Source: Parasitella parasitica
Lineage: Eukaryota; Mucoromycota; Mucoromycetes; Mucorales; Mucoraceae
Direction of reading: 5' to 3'
Length of the DNA: 20,205 bases
Assembly (NCBI GenBank): GCA_025201805.1
Contig: MU619442.1
Span: forward strand, 9,376 to 29,580
Shown here: positions 10,244 through 19,000 of the stretch, piece by piece
How the letters are laid out: each line of letters opens with the position of its first letter
How positions within the stretch are numbered: the first letter of the stretch is position 1
Program-made: the position numbers and the translations under genes
The notes under the pieces: generated by a model
What the model saw: the letters and a program-made list of their open reading frames with translations, nothing else
The model's database searches: none
What the model was told of the DNA's origin: nothing

Positions 10244-11359
10244 TAACCATAATAGACAGCCGTCATTGCCAACTGTATATGAAGATAATGATCCATATAG
10301 AATTGTTAAGAAGAGCCCACATTTAGGTATTTTTTTTTTTTTTTGTAATTTTTTCTTTTGCCTATTAACCTATTAAAAGTAGGCTCGATTTCGGATAATT
10401 CAGAATTCGATGCTGTTCATTCTCGTACTGCTTCGGATAGTAGCACAAGTAGATTGTATAATGGTGCTATGGGATTACCACCATCAAATGACTATGAAGA
10501 CCCATACGCCAAATGCAATTATAAAAAATGGAGAGCTTCTATCACCAACAACCATGGCAGCGACAGAGCGAATTCTTATCTCCCATATTCACATCATCAA
10601 AGAGATCCACACCAAAAGACTGAGCCTATTTATATAGAGGAATACGCAGCACCAGCGTCAACTACATTAGGCATGGGCTCAATGTTACAAGACAGCATGA
10701 CAGACCAAATAAATATGCGACCATCACAGCAGGCACAAATACCCGATTACAATGATAAAATGAGCACTTTACCACATATGAAAAAACGTAAACAAAAAAA
10801 GAGATGCTGTGGAGTACGCTATAGAACGATTGCCTTTATCGCGGTCATTTTTGCTGCAATTATAGCAGTTGTATGGTATTTTGTATGGCCACGTATTCCT
10901 GAAATGACCTTGGATGATGTAGACAATGTAGGGTCGATTCAAGTTGTTACCAACACAACCGAAAAAAGCATGTCAACTAGTTGGTTACTCAACATGACAG
11001 CCGACAATTCTGCAAATTGGGTTCCCACACACATAAACTCTCTTGATGTATCCATTACAGATGATAAATCGCTACAAAGCTTTGGAAACGGCTCTCTGTC
11101 CTCGTTTACGTTACCCGCGAGAGCGAAATCCGCAGTGTATATCCCAATAGAGATCTATTATGCGTCTGACACAGCAAATGACACAACATTTCAAGACCTC
11201 TACAATGCTTGTGGGGTGCAAGTTACTTCCAACATGCCTTTTGAGAACCAGCAAGATGTGCTAAATATCACGTTGCATTTAACATACCACATTGCTGGGA
11301 TAGTCTGGGCTTCCCAACGCCAAGTGCCTTATAATGGTCTCATCTGTCCAACGAGCTAA
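10209..11359 (+). CDS. Single-pass type II membrane protein with LEA-2-like lumenal domain
   Basis: Two exons, 10209-10326 and 10383-11359, joined across a 56-bp T-rich intron; 364 aa. Residues 1-165 are polar and disordered (S, N, Y, P rich). A strongly basic KKRKQKKRCC patch with two cysteines (possible palmitoylation) leads into one transmembrane helix at about 188-209 ending in WYFVWPRIPEM. The rest (210-364) lies outside the cytosol by the positive-inside rule and holds five N-glycosylation sequons (NTT, NMT, NGS, NDT, NIT) and beta-rich sequence. This layout matches fungal LEA-2-type proteins; yeast Vac7 and Tag1 carry such domains on vacuolar lumenal faces and the fold is proposed to bind lipid. 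The LEA-2 call is by overall pattern only. The start gives an in-frame exon 1; another ATG at 10199 is out of frame and overlaps this start. Confidence 0.83.
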
Positions 11360-11403
11360 TCAGCTACTGTATATAGAATCTAACTCATACCCTTTCACAG
11401 TCA

Positions 11404-11409
11404 AATAAA
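11404..11409 (+). terminator. Poly(A) signal AATAAA
   Basis: AATAAA 45 bp downstream of the stop codon of the LEA-2-like gene. Confidence 0.6.
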
Positions 11410-11490
11410 CAAAGAACTATTCGTGGCAGCTGCATATTCCTAACAACTGATCCTTGCATCTATATCCACGCCTTCTCTTGCAAATTCAGG

Positions 11491-11510
11491 TTTTTTTTTT
11501 TTTTTTTTTT
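11491..11510 (+). repeat. Poly-T run (20 T)
   Basis: A pure 20-T run in the 246-bp spacer between the LEA-2-like gene and the hydrolase gene, about 95 bp before the latter's ATG. Such tracts occur often in promoters of this window and may exclude nucleosomes. Confidence 0.9.
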
Positions 11511-11605
11511 GCTTGAAACTCAATGTCATCATTATAATTTTTCGAGTTAAATTACAACCGCTGCACAAGAAAAAAAATCTTTTTCGCAGCCAACTGAAGT
11601 AAAGA

Positions 11606-12673
11606 ATGTCCAAAACAAGCAGCGTAGCCAACGTGGCATTGAAAAAGAAGAGGTATTTCACCGATTTACCTTCATTAAAAGTGCTCTCCAGACCCCAAGA
11701 TGCGAGATCTGAAGTGACAGTCTATGTCAAAGGATTTCTGGCCGAAGGAGATTCGCCTGAGAATTTTCAAGACTGGCTGCACTCTCATAGACTCTTGGTG
11801 TTGAGCCCAAGCCATAGATGGGCTTCTTCTGCATTAGGGTAAGAGTGTGTACGTTGTATAAAATGCACAGAATTCATTGGCGTTCAATTGTTAGGTACTC
11901 GTGGCCTTCAGGTAGTGCAGCATCACATGTACCAATTCCTCTTGCTTCGTTTGGATCCACGGCATACTTGATTGCCAAAAACTTGAAGCAATTAAAAAAC
12001 CTTCGTTTTCCCACTCCAGCATCTATTGCAGGTGCAGTTGCGATCGATGCTGGTATCCACGCTATGCGATTAGCATACCAATATAACATTGCAAACCAAG
12101 AAAGCCACGATAGAGCGGAAATGCTGGCCTGGCGACTATTGGATCTACGCCGGAAATATGAGTACTTACGGATAGTTGGGCATTCTCTTGGCTGCCGGCA
12201 CATAGTGGAAGCATGCTCACTAATGAATGCTAATGAAAGGTGAGTAATCTCTCTCTTTCTCTCTTTCTGTCTTTCTGTCTTCCTATCTCTATATCTCTAC
12301 TTCTCCCTGTGCAAAAGTCGCAATACTGACAGGAGATATAATTAGACCAGATTCCATTCATCTGTGTGCTCCAGCACTTGTTGCACCAGATATTGTAAAT
12401 CAGATTCGCAAAGAGACAGGCGGATTAGGGCAAAATAGGACATTGATATACTACTCGCAGAAGGACATTACACTAGGCATTTTGCTACGAGTCCTTCTAA
12501 GAGGAGACCAAGCCGTCGGTGAGATCGGATTACCAGAAAAATTAGGATTTGAGAAAGATTGGCTTGATGAATCAGTGCAATCAATTGATGTTTCCAAGAG
12601 CTTGGGAGGCTTATATGTGGGAGCACATACTGACTATGCTAATAAGTTTCATTACTTTGCACAACCATATTGA
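11606..12673 (+). CDS. Alpha/beta-hydrolase-fold protein, DUF726 (TMCO4)-like
   Basis: Three exons (11606-11838, 11895-12239, 12346-12673), introns of 56 and 106 bp, 301 aa. The serine-elbow motif G-H-S-L-G lies at 173-177, so S175 is the likely nucleophile. D233 (in the segment YYSQKDITLG) and H287 (in GAHTDY) are well placed for the rest of a triad. The order GYSWP segment, GxSLG elbow, HLCAPA strand, YYSxxD strand, final H-x-D-Y matches the DUF726/TMCO4 family as I know it. Those proteins are usually much longer and carry membrane segments; this one is compact with no clear signal peptide or transmembrane helix, so it may be a minimal relative or another serine hydrolase. Start ATG has A at -3. 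Hydrolase fold fairly certain, family moderate, substrate unknown. Confidence 0.8.
12248..12307 (+). repeat. CT-rich microsatellite in intron 2 of the hydrolase gene
   Basis: Imperfect CT/CTTT/TCTG repeats fill the first half of the 106-bp intron (12240-12345), just after the GTGAGT donor. This expansion makes the intron roughly twice as long as most others here. Confidence 0.8.
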
Positions 12674-12766
12674 ACGCAGTCGAAATATACCACATTATTA
12701 TTCATAAAATATTTTTCTCTGTTTGTCGAAATTGATTAAATTACCTGGTTTCACTTTTTGTTCCAG

Positions 12767-12813
12767 ACCCTTTCTTTCTCTTTCTCTTTCTCTTTCTTTT
12801 TTTATTTTTTATT
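12767..12813 (+). repeat. Pyrimidine (CTTTCT)n tract upstream of the arrestin gene
   Basis: A CTTTCT-type tract running into T-rich DNA fills the last part of the 158-bp gap between the hydrolase stop (12673) and the arrestin ATG (12832). Pyrimidine tracts often lie at fungal transcription starts, so this is the likely core promoter or 5' UTR. Confidence 0.7.
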
Positions 12814-12831
12814 TTGTCAATCGAATTCGGA

Positions 12832-14291
12832 ATGGTCAGCGCAATACGCCACAAAGCAAATGAATTACACATTGATCTGGAAAATCAAGAGATTATTCTG
12901 TTGGGACATTCATCCGAGTCTGCAGGAAAGCTATTAAGAGGCACTGTCACCCTCAATCTAACAGAACCAATGAAGATAAAATCAGTGACACTGCTGTTTC
13001 TTGGCAAAATGAAAGTGTCTTGGTCTGAAGGTATGCCGTTCAATTGACATTTTGAAGGGAATATCCGCTAAGAGGAAATACAGGCATTGGTCATCACCAG
13101 CACTACCACAAGCAGGAAAAAGATATTATTGAGCACCGATGGCAGTTCGTGCCAATTATGGATCAAGCCCACAAAAAGGCATTTACATTAGGAGCAGGGC
13201 TACATACATGGGATTTTGAATTGCTACTACCAGGTGATCTGCCGCAATCATTGCAGGCTGAAGGAGGTCAAGTGATTTATAGACTGAAGGCGGTAGTAGA
13301 GCGCACTGCGTTTTTGCAGAATATCGTAAAAAAGCAGACAGTACAGATCACTCGATGTATGCTTCCCTCTGAATTTGAACTCGTACAAACCCTCGAAATT
13401 CACAATACCTGGGCAGAGAAGATGATGTATGACATTCTGCTACCCTCCAAAGTGTACGCTAGAGGTCAGTTGATCCCAATCTCTTTTCACATTACACCAA
13501 TTGCCACGAAACTACGAGTGCGTTCGTTAACAGCTACTTTGAAAGAATACTGCACATACACAGCAAATGATTGCTCAAAAACAGATACTCGCATCATCAA
13601 ACTGCAGCGAGTCGAAGACCCTTTTCCAATCAATCAACCCATCTCATCAGCGCCTGTTTCCTGGTTAAAAGAATTGCAGTTGGATATTCCTCCCATGTCC
13701 TCTCAGCTGGCATTTTGCGATGCTGATAACGAAATGATCCGAATTCGCCATAAGCTGAAATTCATCATATGTCTCGTCAATGCCGATGGCCATCTGTCAG
13801 AATTACGCTGTTCAGTTCCTGTTCTGATTATATCATCCATTTCCCAACAAACAGAACTTGATACCCTACCTGCTTATGATCAATCATGGCGTACAGTCCT
13901 CTGTGTGGAAAGCCCTATGGCAACACCATATACTGAGAACCCTCCCATCCTGGCAACAGCGGCATCAGCGGCAACAGCGGCATCAGCAATAGCAACAGTA
14001 ACGGCAGCAGAGACAACGGGTTCTATATCCATGGCAACGTCAGGAGCAATGGCAGTGTCAGACGAACCTGTAGTAACATCGCCCATGGGCGATCCTCTTT
14101 GGTGGAATGGTGCTAATTTATCTCGTGTGCCCTCTTATCGTACGGCTGCTCAGCAAGAGTCAGCACAATTATCAACGTCGTTACCCTCGTATGATCAGTT
14201 ATCAGTATCGCCAAGACATGCGGCTATGTTTGAGCAGTTAATAATTTCTCCAACAAATAGACAGCAACAACCTCACCCACCCTCACCATGA
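12832..14291 (+). CDS. Alpha-arrestin (ART/ARRDC family) trafficking adaptor
   Basis: Two exons, 12832-13030 and 13084-14291, 53-bp intron, 468 aa. Residues about 10-165 form an arrestin N-domain: the strand LLRGTVTLNL, then GAGLHTWDFELLLPGDLPQS with the family's F-x-LP-x-x-LP-x-S pattern, then VIYRLKAVVER. A C-domain follows at about 176-320 (PSKVYARGQLIPISF, LTATLKEY). The tail is disordered with an Ala/Thr-rich stretch (about 350-390) and carries LPAY (328-331), VPSY (415-418) and LPSY (433-436). L/PPxY motifs dock WW domains of Nedd4/Rsp5 ubiquitin ligases, so the likely job is to recruit the ligase to plasma-membrane transporters and send them to endocytosis; which cargo is unknown. The chosen ATG has a good context (G at -3, G at +4). 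An in-frame TTG lies 18 bp earlier but is not needed. Confidence 0.92.
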
Positions 14292-14403
14292 TTATTAGTT
14301 TATAAATTTTTCCTTTTATTATTATTTTGGATTCCTCACTCTCATTGTATTCGCATGTTAAATGTGAAATCTCAATGATGTGTTGATTTCCAAGACCTTT
14401 ACC

Positions 14404-14426
14404 TTTTTTTTTTTTTTTTTTTTTTT
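14404..14426 (+). repeat. Poly-T run (23 T)
   Basis: A pure 23-T run about 110 bp after the arrestin stop codon, the longest homopolymer in the window. Length may be unreliable in the assembly. Confidence 0.9.
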
Positions 14427-14717
14427 CTTGTGTAAAAATGATCTAGATCCTTGTCTCATAATAATTCTTTGATGCGAACCAATTGAGGACAGTGTCTGGA
14501 ATTCATGAGAAAAAGCACAAAGCACAAAGCACAAACATCTTCACAGATGTGAAATGTATTATTTTTAAAGAATTTGTTTATTACGATTAAGAGAGAAAGA
14601 ATGCATCAACAATTCAAAGAAGCGAGGCGAGGGTATCTAAAGATATTGTAATTAGTATGTTGGTTCCAAAGATATTCATATAGAAAATAAACAAAATCAG
14701 ACGTGTGCATATTGACT

Positions 14718-14786
14718 TCAATCGTGAGGCGTCGGTGGGTCCCTACAGACGAATAAATCCATCGTAGTACCGACGTGAGCCCCCAT
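14718..14786 (-). other. GC-rich block: 22-codon ORF overlapping a hairpin (micropeptide or ncRNA candidate)
   Basis: Reading 14786 to 14718 on the minus strand gives an ATG-to-TGA frame of 22 codons with balanced composition (starts MGAHVGTTMD, ends RDPPTPHD). The same DNA forms a stem: CGTCGGT (14730-14736) pairs with ACCGACG (14769-14775) and CTAC (14743-14746) with GTAG (14764-14767). A TATAAATAG match lies about 120 bp upstream on the same strand (14908-14916). The block is clearly richer in G+C than its flanks. It could be a micropeptide gene, a first coding exon, a structured RNA or chance; I recognise no family. Confidence 0.3.
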
Positions 14787-14907
14787 GATCAGACGCAAAT
14801 TATAATCATCAGGAGTATTGTTTATTTTCCACCGTATTTTCCTTTATAATTACCTTTTGCCGAGATTGATTGTAAAAGAAACAAGACATTGTACAGGATT
14901 ATGACCT

Positions 14908-14916
14908 CTATTTATA
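14908..14916 (-). promoter_or_regulatory. TATA-like box (TATAAATAG), minus strand
   Basis: A near-consensus TATA box reading leftward, upstream of the micro-ORF/hairpin block and inside a spacer between two 3' ends, where no promoter is required by the known genes. Chance matches are common in AT-rich DNA. Confidence 0.25.
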
Positions 14917-16057
14917 TTTGTGGTGCATGTGTTGCTGAAAATTTTTCTCGGCTATTACCGTCACGAGAAAGCAGTCTAGAGGGTGCGCTTCATGAAAACT
15001 GGATGCAGAGAATGGCAGACAATCCAGCCTCAAGATGCCGTTGAGTACCATTTTTAGGCGCACCTAGTAATCATGTATATACAGTATCTAATCAGCCAGT
15101 AACGGTCGTAAATAACCAACTTTCAATTTCATGATAGAGATTGAGTTTATGCAAACTGTTCTAGACATGCAAATTAGTATAAATTCATTGGGCAACCACC
15201 TAAGCTACCTTTCTAATAGTTCCAAGTCATAATTTGACGGATACACACAAATTAATGCCTTGTTAGTATATGCAATTTGATACTCTGATACTGTGATGGT
15301 TTTGTGGTTTTACCTTTTTTTTTTGCTTTTTGTTTAAATACTTATGCGGTTCTATAGACATGTTTAAATATTTGAGCTTATTATATCATATGTCTATTAT
15401 CTAACAGATATGTCTGAAATAATTTATCAGGTATGAAATACAAACATTTTTGTATTGTGGCCCGTTAGGTGATTGTTCAGCTTCAGGTATCTGAAGAACT
15501 TGTCGTTAGTGTCGATAAAGAAACCCAAATAGTCATTCGTTTAAAAATCCATTTTGCTCCTGCACAATGGCTGTTTGATCAAAAATAAAACAAGTAGACC
15601 GCCGCAATTTCGCAAATCATTGTAAAATGTTCTCTATTCTTGGGCATTTTTAATCTTGAATAGAAATCTAAAAATGTGTTTGTATTTAATATTTTTTGTC
15701 CCTTCTCGAAATATTCTTAGGGAGATATTTCTCTTCTCTCAGAAACGTCTTGGCTTTTATCAGAAATAAAAGGTTTTGTTATCAGAAACCCTAATACATA
15801 TTATTACAAGCACCGTGGTATTGTTATTGAAATCTCGAGTCAGGAACAAACGTGAGAGCTTTTACATTGTGACAAATAAGTATTGCATACAACACTGTAG
15901 GGAAGCGATGAATCAAGTATAGGGATGATCGAGAAAATGTGTGTATGAATGGTTTTTTTTTTTTGTGCTATTAGCAATTTTGAACTTTTTATGTAGCTTT
16001 TTGATTTTGTACAGTTAATTTGTCATCATAACATGACAAAAAAAGAAAAAAAAATAC

Positions 16058-19000
16058 TTAGACGCTTTCAGCTTCAACCTCTGAACGTTCGATACCTGTA
16101 GCAGCAAGAAGTCTATTAACATGTTCTGGCGCCTTGGGAACATCAATGATCAAATCTTCATAACCTTCCCAGAAACTCTTGAATGCAAGGATGTATTCTT
16201 CTCTTGACACTATTCTTTCTTTAGAAAGCTCAGTAATTATTTCACAAGCAACATCAACATCTTGGGTCTTCCTTTCAACGACATCTAATAATTTGCCTGC
16301 AAAAACTACGCGGTAATCTGTGTGGTCCAATTCTTTCACGCATTCCAATAATTCCTAGTATCATTTCGATTAAAAGTCTACACAATGGCGTTGCCTACTG
16401 CAAAATCTTACCTTCTTATCACGAAGACTGAAATATTCTTCAATTATATTTTTTGATTTACGCTTTACAATCTCATCACTCAATTTCTTCTCGCTAGTTG
16501 CTGGAGCAGGGGATTCTTCCTTCTTTTCACCTTCCTCAGACTCGTGACCAGTACTACTGCGAGGTAGTAATTGTAACTTTTTACGCTCGCCAGAGTGTGG
16601 CTCTTCACCCTCATCGCCCAAAGCACTAAACATATTGGCCATTGAAGTAGCAGGACTAGAAGCACGGTTATCAGCAGATGCAGCCTTCTTATCAAGATTA
16701 GACTTGGAGCCAGAGCGCGCCAAACTAGAAAACGGACTACTGGACGGACCAAGAACATTATTTCTTGATTTGCTACGATCAGTCTTACCAAAGTTAGCGA
16801 GTTCGTTCATGCGGCCAGATCTAGGACCAGAAGTAGGACTACTTGTACCAACAGTATTCCAACCATCAGTACTGGAAGTGGGGGTATTACCACCGCTTTG
16901 GTTATCTTGATTAGGATTGTTGTTGCTATTGCGAGATGAGTTTTGACGTTGGATATCACGACCACCACGAGAGCTTTGACGAGACATGGGATGAGGACTG
17001 TTGCCACCACGAGAGCTACCAGAACGTTTCATGGTTTCCTTTTCCTTTTCTACGTTTGCCTTCTTGGCTTGTTCGTGGATTTCCGCAATAGTGGTGGGCG
17101 CAGGTTGATTAGCACGCTTAGAAGCCCACCTATTCTTACGGAGGTCAAGGACATCCAGGATCAAGAAGTTGACTCTAGAGCTCAGAATATTGGACTTGTA
17201 CATTTCTTCCATCCTGGCGAAATAGACATCAAGCCATTGCCTGTTCTTTTCACTAGATGTATCAAAGACTTTACCCATGGTAGTCAACAGCTTGCACATG
17301 CTTTCAGTTTCCTCGTCTTCAGGGTGAGATGGATCAGCGCAGAGTTTCATTAGACATGTCATCAAGACTTGGTCAGTCAGCATATGAAGCTTGTAAAGCT
17401 CGCCAATGAATTGAACAAGACCTAGGCCTTGACGCTTGGCCTTGACCATAGCATAATACTCGTCGGTCATCATGACATCAGGGGAGGATTCATCAAACGA
17501 GGCTGCATCAATCTTCCAACCTCTTTCAAACCCTTCTTGACAACGGTTCAGAAGATATTTACGATAAAGAGGGCCGCCAGAGACAACTTGTTTGTTTTTA
17601 TCGAGAATATTGACGTCCTTGATTTTGTTATCATGCGAAATAGTGTCATACATCTTTTTACACAATTGAGCCCACATGCTGGCAAAGTTAGGCTCATCAC
17701 AAGCCTTGTCAAAAACGAGTTGGATGACAGTTTTAAGAGATTTACCATCGTCTTCCTTTTCAGATTGCTTTGCAAATTCCAAAATTTGATCGGAAATAGA
17801 ATCAAACTTTTCTAGTGTCAGTTTGTTGAGGAGACTCTTAACCTTACGAATAACAACTTCCTGAGCCACCATTTCTACATTCTCAGACTCTGCTTTATCT
17901 GAAGCATTCGCAGTAACACCATCGGTGGCAACAACGGCAGGCATCCAGCGATTTTCGCTCTTTTCTAAAGGCACCACTTGCTCAAGAGGAATAGTGGGAC
18001 CGCCAGGTTGCTCTCTTGGAGGATGACGACCCTTACCACCACGACTGCTACGATTCCTTCCACCATGGGAACCTTGACGTTCCATGCCAGGTGAGTTGGG
18101 ACCATTGCTGCCTTGACGGTGAGAGATTTGACGACCTCCAGAAAACTTGCCCATCTCACCACGGCCATCGCGGGAGTTATTTCTATACATTCCATCGCCA
18201 GAACCTCCAGGAGTACGAGGCCCACGACCACGGTCAGATGTCTGACGACGAGACATACTACGTCTGTTATTATCATTACCGCCTGACTCCTCATTCATGC
18301 TTTGAAATTGTGATAAATCCTCGTCCGATTCAAGGCAAAGCTTTTGAAATTGCATTAAAAAGGCAGGCTCATATGAGATCTTGCCTGAAACAGGATCTCT
18401 GGCGCTGGGAGCAAGGAATTCGGGGGGATACTCGATAGAACTGAAGTCTTCGATAACAGGCATAGGAGGGCCCTTTACCTTGGTGGGAGTAAGACCAGTG
18501 GGTGTAGAAACAGGCGAGTCATGGAATACATGAGAGGGAATAGCAGACATATCAAGTCGACCGGGAGCAAGGCCTCTAGCAGCCTTATTAGCAGTGATGG
18601 TAGCGATGCGCTCTTCTTCCTTGACACCTTTGTCAGAGGTAGTCTTTGATTCTCCATATTTGGCTTCCTCTGTCTTTGCCTCGTCAACTTTATCTCCTTC
18701 GATTGTCTTGGCTTCCTGAGCTTTAGATTCCTCGATCTTCTTGGCTTCTTTGGCAGCTTTAGCATCTGCTTCCTCTTTTGCTTTCTTTTCTTGCTCCCTT
18801 CTAGCTGCCTCTTCCTTTGCCTTTTGTTCAGCTTCTTCTTTGGCCTTTTGTTCAGCCTCTTCCTTTGCCTTTTGTTCAGCCTCTTCCTTTGCCTTTTGTT
18901 CAGCCTCTTCCTTTGCCTTTTGTTCAGCTTTTTCTTTGGCCTTTTGCTCAGCCTCTTCCTTTGCTCTTTGTTCAGCTTCTTCCTTTGCCTTTAGTTCAGC

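Larger units (their letters stand above)
14292..16057. other. Spacer between convergent genes
   Basis: 1.77 kb between the 3' ends of the arrestin (+) and eIF4G (-) genes. It holds a 23-T run (14404-14426), three tandem AAGCACA-like units (14513-14534), a GC-richer structured block (14718-14786, separate entry), an AT-rich 8-bp hairpin (15437-15456) and a poly-T run near 15953-15964. The sequence right of about 15100 looks featureless. I see no protein gene of normal size. Confidence 0.55.

Noticed and set aside
10048-10296. 82-codon minus-strand ORF
   Set aside because: It overlaps exon 1 and the promoter of the LEA-2-like gene, which has splice and domain support.
12814-12831. Upstream TTG start for the arrestin
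   Set aside because: The ATG at 12832 has a strong context and gives a normal arrestin N-terminus; the extra residues have no support.
14511-14534. Three AAGCACA units as a possible regulatory array
   Set aside because: Too short and simple to separate from slippage; located in a 3' spacer.
15437-15499. Two small hairpins (8-bp AT-rich stem at 15437-15456; TTCAG/CTGAA at 15482-15495)
   Set aside because: Short AT-rich stems are expected by chance, and intrinsic hairpin terminators are not used by nuclear RNA polymerase II.
18807-18926. CRISPR-like regular repeats
   Set aside because: The repeats are contiguous, have no unique spacers, and encode protein in a eukaryotic gene.
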